This document shows positions 19,237 to 30,608 of a DNA stretch of 64,000 nt, piece after piece. Each line of letters begins with the position of its first letter. The first letter of the stretch is position 1. The stretch is from Leptodontidium sp. MPI-SDFR-AT-0119 (Eukaryota > Ascomycota > Leotiomycetes > Helotiales > Leptodontidiaceae): NCBI GenBank assembly GCA_020726505.1, contig JAHLEZ010000014.1, positions 496,001-560,000 on the forward strand. Reading direction: 5' to 3'. A program made the translations under genes and the position numbers. A model generated the notes under the pieces. That model was not told the origin of the DNA. It did not search any database and worked only from the letters and a program-made list of their open reading frames with translations.

Positions 19237-22150
19237 CTATATCCTATCATCCTCAATCTTCTTTAGGTCATCTTCCATCTCCTCGGCAGCCTGTTCTTCA
19301 GCCAGCTTCTCTTGCTCAATTTCCTTCGCCTGTTTGTCGGCTTCACTGAGTTCTCCTTGCTCTTCAGTCGCATCTTCACGATCAAGGTCATCGCTGTCCT
19401 CATCTAGCGCTAATATCTCATTTTCAACATCTTCACACTCTTCCAAGTCATCAGGCGCGCTCGGACCCAATGTCACCCTTCTAGCATAATACTTGAAAGC
19501 TTGACGGACAACGCCAGGCCCATCGCTTGATACCAGCCTCGTAACCCCAGGATCCACGTCAGTAGCAACCCTTCTTGGTGCCGCCAACATGTCAGGGACT
19601 AGGTTCTCGGGATCCTGATCACCAATATCGCTAGCTAGCTTGTAGGCCATGCTGATGAAGTCGTTTTCGTCGGGAATCTTACTTCCGGGGAGGGGTAGAT
19701 TGCCACCGAGGATGGGTCGGAGCTTCAACTCTGCTCGACGGCCACCGGCTTTGCCAGCTTCGATACTAGTGTATAGGAGTCGCCAGGAGTTGTATTCGAA
19801 TGACAGGGTGCTGCGTATTTCGAGGCCGGCGAAGAGATATTCAACATCTCGAACGTTCGGGTTGGCGTGTTTGCTGGCCTTGATCTCGATGTCGTCAAGA
19901 AGCTTGAAGTGCTGTCCACGGCAGAGGTGTTTTTCAATTGGGATAGTAATGGAAGGCGGTGTTTGCAAGATCTCGGTCCCTTTCAGCGACAGGTTACTCT
20001 TTCGTAGATACTCGCGAATCGGCTTGGATGCTCTTCTCAAAAGACGGCTCGTGATCCGTTGCTGAAAGCGGACATCGGTGTTGTTATGTGGCAACAAAAC
20101 ATCCGTCTTACTTTCTTGAACGATAGCCTTTACATCTGCCAATGTAGCATGTTTAGTCTCGGGGTTGATCTTGAAACTCATCTCAATAGTCGGGAACGCC
20201 ATCAAAGCTTGACTACCAATGACCTTCGTCTTGACCGGCTTTTTCTCGGCGTGCTTTCCGTGTCTAAATTGTGAAGTTGCAACAAAAGGGTTTGGCAAGA
20301 ACCGGAGGATGAGCGAATCGGTCCTCGCTCCTCCTAGGAGCACCTGGGTCTTGCTTAGAACCCGGGAGAGATTCTGAACTTGTGTACAGAATGTGTGAGT
20401 CTGATTGGGGCCCCCGAGCGTTAACGGAATAGGAGGTGAGTTAGGGAAAGTCAGGTTTGAATGTAGAACCTTCCCGATAATGGCCGAGGTTTCCGTGAAG
20501 TACTTGTCGTTCCAATGAGTAGGTGGAGCATCAGTCTCGCCTGTCGCCTTTCCTAGCTCACGTGGAGAATTTAGCTTGGACACAAGAATTGGCTCCAACG
20601 TAACGGGTTCCAATTTTTTGGCAGCCTCCTTGCTTGTTGGCGCAGTCCATCGAGTCCAGTCCCGAAGTCGCTCTCTCCAAGGAAGTGTATTGCCCACTTC
20701 ATGTTTGATGAAGGCACCCTTCGTTTCTGTAGTGTCACGTACCAGTTGATGTTCAACTCGGTCTGGGATATTACTTGAAGTGAGTAATAGCCGTCGAGCT
20801 ACATCTACTGGAGAGGCCAGAGCATTTTCCTTAGTATTGATGCAAGAAATTATCAACTAGCTTTATTAGAAGGATGACAGGTCTGGAATTCAAGTTACTA
20901 ACCGTATTGCTCTGTCCCTGCAGGACAATACTGGTATTGGTCAAACGTCCCAGTACTTGGAGAGTTGCAGAGTCAAGATTTTTGCCAACCCATCTATCTA
21001 CACGTCGCTGCTGCTGCTTATCGGGGTTGTGTGGCACCAAATTCACCAGAGACAAAGATTCCATCAGAACCCGCTTCAATGCTTCCTCGATTTCTAGAAC
21101 GATGAAGGGTTTCTTGACACGCGGGCATGTGACTCGAATAACACTTCGTGTCCGGAACGCTTCGAGTCTTTCGTTTTCTTGGTGTAAATGATCAGAATGG
21201 ATGTGGTCAAGAACCGACCGTCGACCCACTAAAACGTGTTAGACAGTCCAAGGATACCTGACAACAATCTTACTGAGGAGAAGTTCCAGATCCTCCTTAC
21301 GGACTTGGATTTCGAACTGCCCAATGCCGTCTACCAGTTCTGGAAGCTCCAACATCCAACACTCCCGTAACAACTGCAGTACTACTCGTTGCTTCACAGT
21401 ATGTGATGGCAGAAAATATCCCCGCAAAGGATCATCGTCGAAATGGTCTTGTATTTCCGAAACTCCTGGCAACCAGGGCGTGATACGGCGAATTTTGGCG
21501 TTCTTCTGAGAAGTAACCCATGCTTCTAGTGGACGTTCAGGATCTCGTCGCCCTTCAAACTTGCGAATATACCTCTGCAGCTGCGACATCGTAAAACCAT
21601 CCTGCAACTCTTTCACAAGCTCGTTGATATCCTCCCAACTCTGACGTTCGTTCGCTGGTCTAAATGCATCGATATTGCTGTCCACCTCCTGTTGTCCAAC
21701 CAAACCCCTTTCCTCTTCCAACTGGCCCAAGATATCGATATGCTCCGGCTCTATCGCCTCCAGACTGCGTTTCCCACCAGCGGTATAGAGAGTCAAGATG
21801 GAGTCTCGAAGAACGAGAACTTCAGCAGGGTCTCCGAGAGTAGTTGCGTTCAAGGCCTCTCGATTCTCCTGGACTTGTAGACCGCGGTGGCCATGCAATC
21901 CTCCACCGACGGCTTTTCGAAAAGCCTTGTAGTCCAGCGCATTCCCAAGACCCCGGGTGAAGTTTTGGTTTACATTATAATCCACGTCTACATTTGCAAC
22001 TTTCCTCGCAGCTCGTCGTTCTGGTGGCTCTCGGGGCTTCGAGTCGGTGGACTGGGGGGCTTTTTGAGACGTAGATGCATTACCGCGCTTTGCCAACCCT
22101 CGTTGGCATCTCAAGCATATATGCGAGCCTCTGGCTGGTCGGACGATCAT
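19237..22150 (-). CDS. SLS1: Sls1-like mitochondrial inner-membrane-bound expression regulator
   Basis: Exons 22150-21274, 21228-20903 and 20829-19237 give 931 residues. Introns of 45 and 73 bases keep frame. The start at 22150 is chosen over an earlier Met at 22360 because it begins a mitochondrial-type leader rich in Arg and a CLRCQRG motif. The long central part matches the fungal Sls1 family (mitochondrial inner-membrane-bound regulator). In yeast Sls1 links mitochondrial transcription and translation at the inner membrane. The C-terminus is very acidic with a coiled-coil-like run (DEDSDDLDRED, then EQEKLAEEQAAEEMEDD). The 5' end is close to the divergent NSE3 gene (292 bases between start codons). 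Confidence 0.75.
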
Positions 22151-22442
22151 GTATGCGACAATAAGGACATTTGTTGCGCTTCTTGGTGTTGAGGCTTCGA
22201 TACTGTCTGGATATTTTTTAGAGCCCGTCGGCGCTCGGGCATTTTCTGCCGACTGCCAATCCTCGAATCCACTTCGTCGCGTGAAGCCTGCCCAGATCGC
22301 GTCGTCCAAAGTCACCACTTCTCGACTCCCCACAGCCATACCCCTCCACAACATTACCATACAAAGAACACTCAGTCGAACAACGCGGATTCATTTGGAA
22401 ATAATACTTCTCTCCTATTAACGACTATCCCAATATTCCACG

Positions 22443-23581
22443 ATGCCCTCAGCCGCGCGAAGACGTCGCACTGTGAGTTTGCATCCTCCGCAGGCGCCGT
22501 CTTCACTAACACAACACAGGTTCAGCAGGAAGAAAGCTCTGAAGAAGAGGCTCCCAGACAAACGCAAAGAGGAAGGAAACAAGCAGTAGAGTCAGATGAC
22601 GACGAGTCGGAGGAAGATGCGGAGCCCGGAGATGATACAATGGAGGTTGATGGTGATCTGGATGAGAGCCAGGATCAAGTCGTAAAGAAGATGGTGCGGT
22701 ATGCTCTAGCATGCGAGTTTCAGCGGAAGAGCATTAAGAGGCAGGATATATCAGACAAAGGTGGGAACTCCTGCTACTCTTCGAGTGGATGGGTATTGAC
22801 CGTTCACAGTAATTGGGAAGCAGCATCGTGGCGCTTTTAAGAGAGTATTTGAGTCCGCTCAGAACCAATTGAGGACGAAGTTTGGGATGGAGATGGTGGA
22901 ATTACCAATCAAGACGAAGAACACCATGAAAGAGAAGAGAGGTCAGACATCTCCGTTCGATTCTGCTACTTGTCTGTCTAACTTCGCATAGCTGCCTTGA
23001 AGACGAAGGGCAACTCGAAACCCACAGCGAATTACATCCTCACGACGATCCTACCTCCCGAGTACAGAAGTCCTGAGATCATGCCCCCATCCACAATTGG
23101 CAGTGAGCATAATGAAGCTTCATACATAGGCATATGCACCGCTATCGTGTCCATCATCGCGCTGAGCCCGAACGATACAGTCCCGGATCACAAACTGCAT
23201 CAATATCTAGAAAGGTTAAGCATGGAAAAGCACACCGGCTTGGGTACGACAGAGGTTCTACTCGCCAGAATGATCAAAGACCAATACATTTACAAGACCA
23301 CTGAGAAGACAGCCGATGATGAGACCATCGATTGGCGAGTTGGTCCCCGAGGAAAGGTGGAGATTGGGAATAAGGGCATTCAAGGACTGGTGAACGAGGT
23401 TTATGGTGATAGTGCTCCTGATGATCTCGATAAGCGATTACACCGCAGCTTGGGAATAGAGGCTGTAAAGGTCAATGGGAATGGGGAGAATGACGAGGAC
23501 GAAGAGGAACAGGAAGAAGTAACAATGAATGGCGATCCTGGACCGAGTAGGACGTCAAGTAGGAGACAAAATAGGAGGTAG
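22443..23581 (+). CDS. NSE3: Nse3-like MAGE-domain subunit of the SMC5/6 complex
   Basis: Exons 22443-22472, 22520-22760, 22810-22941 and 22992-23581 give 330 residues. Three introns of 47-50 bases are in frame. An acidic, disordered N-terminus (to about residue 65) precedes a MAGE homology region: VVKKMVRYALACEFQR, then a KRVFESAQNQL segment, a YILTTILPPEYRSPEIM segment, a helix with GICTAIVSIIALS, and a winged-helix part ending in DWRVGPRGKVEIG. The tail is again acidic and then basic. Nse3 binds Nse1 and Nse4 and DNA in the SMC5/6 genome-maintenance complex in the nucleus. The first coding exon is only 30 bases. Confidence 0.85.
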
Positions 23582-23968
23582 AGAAGTCGCTGGATGGAAT
23601 GTGGCGCAAATTTCGAAAGAGCATCATCTTTGCTCTCTGCATTTCACTATTGCTTGGTTAGAATGCTTTGCTTCACAGCTATGCCAATGAATAATGCTTG
23701 TACGAACAACCCGACAGGACAGAAACTGGTTCGTGGAAACCAAAACTTTCAGTATTGCCCTGCCTGCAACTCCGTGTGCCGGATTCCGTGCTATTATCTC
23801 TGTACTCCATGACCAAGTACGGATAGAAGGCCCTTTCGAGTTCTCCGATTCCGATATGGTCTTCAGAAAGTGGCAAGTCAGACCGTCCAAGCAAGTTCGT
23901 TTCCACCTCCACAGTCATAAGATCGCATGATATGCCAATCTCTCCACCCCAAATTCCTCTCAAAACAA
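23582..23968. other. intergenic between convergent genes
   Basis: 3' flanks of NSE3 and the SF3b subunit 5 gene. No gene seen. Confidence 0.6.
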
Positions 23969-24341
23969 TCAATCCTGCACCTCGGGTGGCTTCCCGACAG
24001 GCTGTATCATTTTCTGCACGCCATGATTAGTCCTTATTCTCGATTCCTTGATATTTCTCCTAGGAGAACCACTCACCTCAATCATCTGCGCCCTAACCTT
24101 CTCCCTACACTCTCCCATCCCAATAGCCATATAACTCAGCAGCGGCGGGTGTCCAACATAACTCGCATAACTGTCGCGCTGGATGTTGGATGTCCACTCG
24201 AACTTGGTCGTGTCTGCGTGGCCTGTTCCTACGTAGCGGGCTTGTAGCGCCTCGAGCTGCTGCTGAGCGCGGAGTTTATCTGCCTGTCATTGCTGTGTTA
24301 GCACTTATATATTAAGAGGAAGGGTAAAGGAGAAGTACCAT
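23969..24341 (-). CDS. Splicing factor 3b subunit 5 (SF3b10/Ysf3)
   Basis: Exons 24341-24339, 24283-24077 and 24013-23969 give 84 residues, the normal size of this family. The start codon is the whole first coding exon: the intron GTACTT begins directly after ATG. The protein shows QQQLEALQARYVGTGHADTT-type start, then KFEWTSNIQRDSYASYVGH and a C-terminal MIEKMIQPVGKPP, all family hallmarks. SF3b5 is a small structural subunit of the SF3b part of U2 snRNP, which recognises the branch site. The open frames on the opposite strand over this gene are shadows. Confidence 0.93.
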
Positions 24342-24626
24342 GGTGATGTGTTGTTGATTGAACTGCGTGAGCTGAAGTTGGAGAAAAGGCTAGAGAATAG
24401 AGTTGTTGACTGTCGGCAGTGGAATAACTTTGTTCCGCTGATCCACGCTAGTTTTCAAATGCCTTGGCAACTGGAGGTTCTATCAACCTCGATTGAACTT
24501 CAATCTTTCAACTCCTGCTACCCTCCAACGCACGCTCGTTATCTCAATCGCAAACTCAAAAAAATTCGTCGCGTAGCGCCTCTTCCCCTAGTTGTGCTCT
24601 AATTTGGAGCTCATCTTTACCCAGCG

Positions 24627-26218
24627 ATGATGGAGTGAGTGTTTTCTTGTGCCCACGTGATGGTACACGTGATATGATTCGTGCATTATTTGGCTCCTGA
24701 TGAGCAGGCGAAGCTTGTTCACTTCATATTTGCCTATTCATGCTTCCACTATCACGTTTTACTCTTTACTAATCATCAATAGGGGCGTTGAACTACAAAT
24801 CCGGGCCCAGCAATCGCTCCCGAACAACTCCAGCACATACCCACATTCTCACGACCGGAGACTGCAATCAGGAGACCAGTTCCGAGAGTCCAAGGAACAG
24901 CTAGAAGCCAATCTCTCAACCATTGATCGTTTCTACGCTTCTCCAGAAGCAGGTCCTCACGATGGTCCGCCCAACTGTCAACGCTGCGGCAAGAAGAAAC
25001 GTGACGTTGCCAGAGCATTCTACGACTACTATCTCTCCAACGACCCACGAGCATGGTACGCCGATCACGCTCAGTACAAGCAGGAGATGCATCGGCGATT
25101 CGAAAATCCAGATGTATACTCCCTCGATGACAACCATGCTTTCTTCCAGAGCGTCCTACGCGAACATCTGAAGCAGGATCTCTGTACTGTACGATCAACC
25201 GACGATGCAATCATCACGGGCTTCAAGTACAGGACATCGGATCTCTTCAATGAAGGCCGTAGTACCGATGAGATCCTAGACGCCTACCTCGGACACGTGT
25301 CTAGCATCGCTCCAGGCCCCGGAACTGTTGCGTTCGACTCCGCACTGCAAGACAGCACGACTAGAGAGGAAAGAGCGCAATTATACATCAACTACTATTG
25401 TGCCAGTTCCTGGAACGATACGCCAGCTGTCAAAGCCATCAAGGCGAAACACGCGCGCATGTTCGAGGCATTAGTTCCACATGACCAAGTCTTAGCTTCG
25501 TGGCGGAAGGATGCTCAAGATTCTCAAGCCTCGAAGATTTTGGAGTTGCAGGGCAAGTTGAGTGATATCAAAATGGCGCAGAGTGCGTATCTGAAGAGCA
25601 AGAAGCGGAAGGCGGAGAAGGATCAGCGGATGGTGGATAGGGAACCAACTCCCAGGATCGAGCAATGTACTTTGGGAGGATGCCCGATTGAGATCAACTT
25701 GGTGACGGAGGAGGTTATTGAATGTGCGATCTGTGAGTGGATGGATCGGAAGGGCGGAGAAAGAGGTAGGGCGGTGTATTGCTCTCTTGAGCATGCCAAT
25801 GAGGACTTCGTAAGTTCTGCTTGTTTGTCTATCCTTGCTTAGTGTATCCAGACTGACTCTTTCATCACAGGAGGAGCACGACCGTCACGACCACAGATGC
25901 ATGGCAGATAAATGCATATACTACCCGAAGCTTGGCCCGCCAGGAAACTTCACCGGTTCCCTGTGCGTCTGCCAGTGCTGTTTAGAAGAGGATCTCGTAT
26001 CGATGTACTGCTCACGAGAATGCTACGAAGAGAATTTCGTGAGTATTTTCCCTCTCCCTCCCTCTACGTATCAAATCGATCGACAGAAACTTAGAATCAA
26101 AGTTAACGTCCCCCAGCCTGAACATCAAGAACAAGCCTTCCAACGACGGGGAAACCACAATCACTACGCGGAGTTGGAGTATTTCCGTCCTGCGGAGGAT
26201 ATGCAGATCATTTCTTGA
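24627..26218 (+). CDS. MYND-like zinc-cluster protein, function unknown
   Basis: Preferred exons are 24627-24634, 24783-25809, 25871-26038 and 26117-26218, giving 434 residues. The first exon codes only for Met-Met and part of Glu. A simpler start at 24700 without that intron is possible but gives a poor leader. The middle is helical with coiled-coil character (about 240-300). Cysteine pairs occur in CQRCGKKK (about 80), CTLGGC and CAICEW (about 300-330), then MYND-like clusters with YCSLEHANEDFEEHDRHDHRC and CVCQCCLEEDLVSMYCSRECYEENF. The last intron (78 bases) is a multiple of three without a stop, so its retention would still give protein. Such repeated Cys/His clusters suggest a protein-binding zinc module. 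Confidence 0.7.
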
Positions 26219-26662
26219 GTCCTACTTTCCTGAATTCCGATTGGTTCATGTCAAAAATCTGGGAACGTGTACATTGTACGATAATAAATGTATAGATACA
26301 TCCTTTAGCTCTTGCTTCCTCCTCAGAGTGGCCCGGAAAGATTTGTGACACTCTCTGGCTTTTCAAACTTCGTTATCAGGGCAATCATGCAGGCCACCAA
26401 GCCTTTTAAGCCAATGAAAACAAACCTACATAATGCAAGGCTTTCAAAATTGCGAGCCGAATCCATACAATAGGTTTAGATCTCGCCACAACACATCATG
26501 ACCAGAATCGGTCACCGACCAAGTCTCGAAAGGCTCCGTCAAAGAAAGCACGAAAGCATTTCCCCTAGATCGCTGTCGTGCTCATACAGATTGAAATTAA
26601 CATCTTCACGCCAATACTAACATCATGAGAATCATTTAAGACAGGGAGAGAGAGGCAGCGCG
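26219..26662. other. intergenic, no gene seen
   Basis: 3' flank of the zinc protein and promoter of the caspase-like gene. A polyadenylation-like AATAAATG lies near 26281. Confidence 0.4.
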
Positions 26663-28622
26663 ATGGACGGAAACATCCAGGCGCAGCTGTCGCCTGGTCG
26701 AATAGACCAGGCTGAGGAAGCCCTACACATCGGCAAATTCATGCCGCCTCCCACAGCCGCAGAAATCGACTTCAGACACGAGCTTGCGCTGCATCGAGAC
26801 ACAGCTCGAAAGATCCAAGTCGACATCGACGATTTCTTTCCGAACGACGGCAAGACGAGATATTCGAACGCCTATGTGCTTCTCCTCTGTTGGGCTGACG
26901 AAGAGCCCAAACTTCCTGTGTCTTTGGAGCTGGACAGGCTGCAGGATGTTTTCTCGGGATGGTACGGGTTCTCGACTGAGAAATGGGAGATCCCGCATGA
27001 GAGTAGCCATAACAAGCTCGCCGCGAAGATTATGGAATTCATCTAGCTGGGGGATGACAGCCGAAGAGATCTGAAGATCATATACTATGGTGGGCATGGG
27101 ATGCTGAATAAAGGGAGGCAGCCTGTATGGATGAAGTAGGAGAATTTTGATTCACGAGCTGAGCGTGTTACAGTATAGGCGCAAGTGCTGACTTGGATTT
27201 AGTCTACCGGATTCAAAGGATAAAGCCTTTCGGCATGTGGTGTGGGGTGGCATTCAGACTAATCTGGAGCAGGCACAATCTGACGTACTCATCCTTCTTG
27301 ACTGCTGTGAATCCGGCACTGCAAATACAGATTTCGGCTGCGGTACTACGGAGCTCATCGCGGCTTGTGGATTCGATGCTGCAGCGAACCCCGTGGGCTC
27401 AGACTCGTTCACTCACAATCTAATTGAAGAGCTGATAGATCTCAGTGGCGGGGCACCATTTACTGTCAGCTTGCTGTACAACAATATACTGAGCCGACTG
27501 TCGAAATGGATGCCAGACCGTTCTGGAGTAAAGAGGAAATCCCCGGTGCATGTCACACTAACCCAGAACCCGAAATTGCCTCGACTCATTCAGCTTTCTC
27601 CCCGGCTGGTAAACTTGACCTCAAGTTCCAAATCTACAGTATCCGTTGGGGAATCCAGCACTCGAACTCCTCTCGTTCCCAATCAGGAAGATAACAGAGA
27701 CTGGTCATTGGGAGCCTGTTTGACCTCGATACCTGATATGTCATGCAATTCGGACCTCAAAGGATTTCCACACCTCGCGGTCAACATCTGGCTTCAGAAG
27801 CGCATGTCTTTGGTTGACCTACAAGTCGAAACTATGGTAGACTGGATACGGATGATGCCAGTTTTTGCAGAGCGTGTTCAGGTAGGCTCGGGAGCTGTAG
27901 ACTACTGCAAACTCTTCAAATTCATCCAAGAAACATTTCCCGAGTATGTTCTCCCACCCCCTCGGGCCTCTTTCCTATGCTGATATTGTTATTAGCGCAT
28001 TTCGCCAAAACACGGAAAACTCGCTTCCTGCGATTAAAAGTCAGGTCTCTCTCACGCAGGCAACTCTTCAGGCAGCCAGCACTGCCCTTGATGAGATGAT
28101 GGCCCAGGACCGAAAATCCAGAGTCGCAGCAGCAAGACTGCAGAATGCAGTCTCCCGAGGACTTGCTGATGTTTGCGTTGAGATCAGGGCTCAAGGTGAC
28201 AAAGTAGCCGAATCTGCAACAGCAATTAGCCACAGTCTTGACACTGGGTTCAAGTCGCTACGTGGAAAGCTCAGCAAGCAAGGTGGAGATATGCTCGCGA
28301 GCTCAGAAAGAATCGAAAGAGCTGTCAAGACAGGCTTGCAAGGAACGGAACAGTGTCTGCAGACTATTTTGTCAAGACTGCATGACGAATATCCTGCGCG
28401 TAATCGTATACATGTTCAACGCAGTTATCTGCCTTGGAGGCAATGGTGGAAAGTGCTGTGACTCGTGGTCTAAGAAGACATGAGTCAACGTTGTTGGCCG
28501 ACAAGAATCTTTCACCTGCAGCTGCTGCTATGTCAGATGTTGCCCGGCCAGCAATCACAAATCTAAGGCCTCACCAGAGAGGATATCTGCTCAGCCATCG
28601 CGTGAGGAACCTAGACGCCTGA
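26663..28622 (+). pseudogene. Caspase-like (C14) NLR-type gene with in-frame TAG and a 3' frame break
   Basis: Exons 26663-27135, 27203-27943 and 27996 onward carry a caspase-like p20 domain. YSNAYVLLLCWADEEP leads in, IYYGGHG holds the catalytic His and LLDCCESGTANTD holds the catalytic Cys. An LIAACGF motif and a fungal-type VHVTLTQNPKLPRLIQL segment follow. After it comes a helical or coiled-coil region (DEMMAQDRKS... to RLHDEYPARN). A TAG at 27044-27046 (codon 128) interrupts the frame between the domain start and the catalytic His. The frame ends at 28461, and a coding-like segment continues in another frame (28434-28622). No good intron explains the shift. Such caspase-like domains are found as N-terminal parts of fungal NLR-like and cell-death proteins. 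Probably an inactivated allele. Confidence 0.72.
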
Positions 28623-28643
28623 CACTTCGGCCTTGTTTTGGAA

Positions 28644-30236
28644 ATGGTCGCCTTCGAGAACAACAGCTCCAACGATATCAAAGTCTTCAACAAAGCAGTC
28701 CGTCTGATGATAGCTTGGGGCCGAGAATCCGCACAACGTCCAATCTATCAATTTCAGATCTCTACGTACAACGTTGTTCCGTATACCTGCCCGCTCTTCA
28801 AGGCATGTCGGGCTCTCAATTGTGCCGAAGTCTATCAACTTTTTGCTCATGGACTCGCATCTCCACTCGACCGAGCTTTCCATGACGGCTTGTATCTATC
28901 TCCTATTGACGAAATTGTAAACGTGGTGGCTCGGACCAGAACGCACGCCGAATCTGTTGAGGGTCTGAGTCTCCTGAAATTCCTTTTTGAGGCTGAAGCC
29001 CATCCAGCTGTGCGCTCCGAAGGAGTGACTGAGATCTTTATGGATTGCTCCTCGTTTCGTCACCAGATATACCAAGAACAACACATAGATCGCCTAGAAT
29101 CACTGCAGGTCCTACTGGAATATGGCGAAGATACTATCTTGGAGGGCACCGGGGTCGCAGGGTTCCTCACTGTTGAAAACGAGCAGGTCCCTGTGTTCGG
29201 GTACTTGAGCCCCACAGAAGACTGGCGCATCAACTGGGAGCAAGTGCCATACTGTAACAGCGAGAGAATCTTTGGAGAAACCGACCGTACCATGCTACTG
29301 GACCCCGAATGCAAGAGGATCAAAGCCGCAATTTCGGACGGAAAGGAGTATGTTGCCTTCCACCCAGAATTCATCATCGACAAGAAGCTGTATCTCATTG
29401 GACCCCTCCACTCGCTCATTCTCCAAGCATCCCGCTCCCAGCTATGCGAGGTCCTCGAGTGCTGCCGGCTCAGAATATCAATCCTTCTGCGCCATGGCGT
29501 AGATCCTCGAACTCCCTGCTGGCTGTTCGATGAACGTGGCAACAGGCGGCTCGAGGCGTCGCCGACCAGATATGCGCAAGATCTAGGGTCAATGGACTTA
29601 TGGACGGACGCTCTCAAGATGTCAGGCTGGGATGAAGCCGAGATTGAAATGCTGATAGACGAGGAAACATATACAGGAATCTCTGGCCTGCTGTCGGGTA
29701 CAGTTTCGTACTTGGACAGAGACACTTGTCGAAGAGCGTTCCTTCGCAGACTACGAGCTGGAGATTTCAGACGAATGGCCCACGAGATACTGGAGGATGA
29801 GTGCAAGACACTCCAATTTAATCTTGGGCTTTGGGACTTCCAGAGTATTGTCGAGATGGTTCAGAATTCCAGCATAGAATACTTCATCAGGTTGACGAAG
29901 AGAATACCTGGGACCTGGCTAGATGATGGTGAGGCTATGGGTATCCTGCGTGAACCGATACCAGGTGTCGACTACGAGTTGCCACAATGGAGTATTGATG
30001 GGGATCTTATTGATTGGAGCAAGTACTTGGATGACAATGATACGCAAGATGTGGGAAACGATATGCAAGAAGAAGGGACGGATGAAGACCACTTGCAGGA
30101 AGAACTTGAGGATGACGACGACGAAGATGAATGCTGGCATGATGCACTGAGTGACCAGGCTGAGATTACGGGGGCCACTCAGAGAAGAACCATCGGGGGT
30201 TTAACGATGTTTGATAGTCAAAAAGTGATGCCGTAA
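28644..30236 (+). CDS. C-terminal half of the caspase-like gene, or a separate 530-residue protein
   Basis: One uninterrupted frame from the ATG at 28644. The segment FQISTYNVVPYTCPLFKACRALNCAEVYQLFAHGLASPLDR (about residues 36-76) looks like the entry of fungal C-terminal ankyrin-like regions that often follow caspase-like or NACHT modules. It is followed by EGLSLLKFLFEAEAHP and further helical repeats, and ends in a strongly acidic tail (DDDDEDE). It starts only 21 bases after the last frame of the preceding pseudogene. In related proteins these parts are usually one polypeptide. Here it may be the orphaned 3' part of that gene, still open over 530 codons, or an independent gene. Confidence 0.6.
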   Translation: MVAFENNSSNDIKVFNKAVRLMIAWGRESAQRPIYQFQISTYNVVPYTCPLFKACRALNCAEVYQLFAHGLASPLDRAFHDGLYLSPIDEIVNVVARTRTHAESVEGLSLLKFLFEAEAHPAVRSEGVTEIFMDCSSFRHQIYQEQHIDRLESLQVLLEYGEDTILEGTGVAGFLTVENEQVPVFGYLSPTEDWRINWEQVPYCNSERIFGETDRTMLLDPECKRIKAAISDGKEYVAFHPEFIIDKKLYLIGPLHSLILQASRSQLCEVLECCRLRISILLRHGVDPRTPCWLFDERGNRRLEASPTRYAQDLGSMDLWTDALKMSGWDEAEIEMLIDEETYTGISGLLSGTVSYLDRDTCRRAFLRRLRAGDFRRMAHEILEDECKTLQFNLGLWDFQSIVEMVQNSSIEYFIRLTKRIPGTWLDDGEAMGILREPIPGVDYELPQWSIDGDLIDWSKYLDDNDTQDVGNDMQEEGTDEDHLQEELEDDDDEDECWHDALSDQAEITGATQRRTIGGLTMFDSQKVMP

Positions 30237-30608
30237 AGGCGAAGTACGACTTAGCGGTCCTGAACTAGTGCTTAATTCTTTGATGGTTTGTCACTCGCAT
30301 TAATTATCACTTGTACAAGGTCACCGAAGTCGTAGCTATATGTTTGAATTAAGGAACCCAATTTACGGAAACGGCGAAAGAGCCCAAACATCAACGAAAG
30401 CAAGTAACAATAAACTGGACTCGTGTGTAGTAGAGTAAAGAGCGAATGCAGCAGCAGTAGCGGCACGGAAAACGGCAAAATGCAACGCACCAAGAAGCGA
30501 AAGACTCACAATCCCATTCTTATCTATCCTCCTAGGAAACCCATTCAACAGTCACGGTAGACTCACCTCAAGAGATCCCCCTAGCCAGTCCAGGTCCGGG
30601 AGAGAAAT
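30237..30608. other. intergenic between convergent genes
   Basis: No gene seen. Confidence 0.5.

Noticed and set aside
28400..28424. Intron joining the two frames after the caspase-like coiled coil
   Set aside because: Only 25 bases between GT and CAG, below any plausible fungal intron size.
29060..29806. 248-codon Ser-rich minus frame inside the 28644-30236 gene
   Set aside because: Shadow of the opposite-strand coding sequence.
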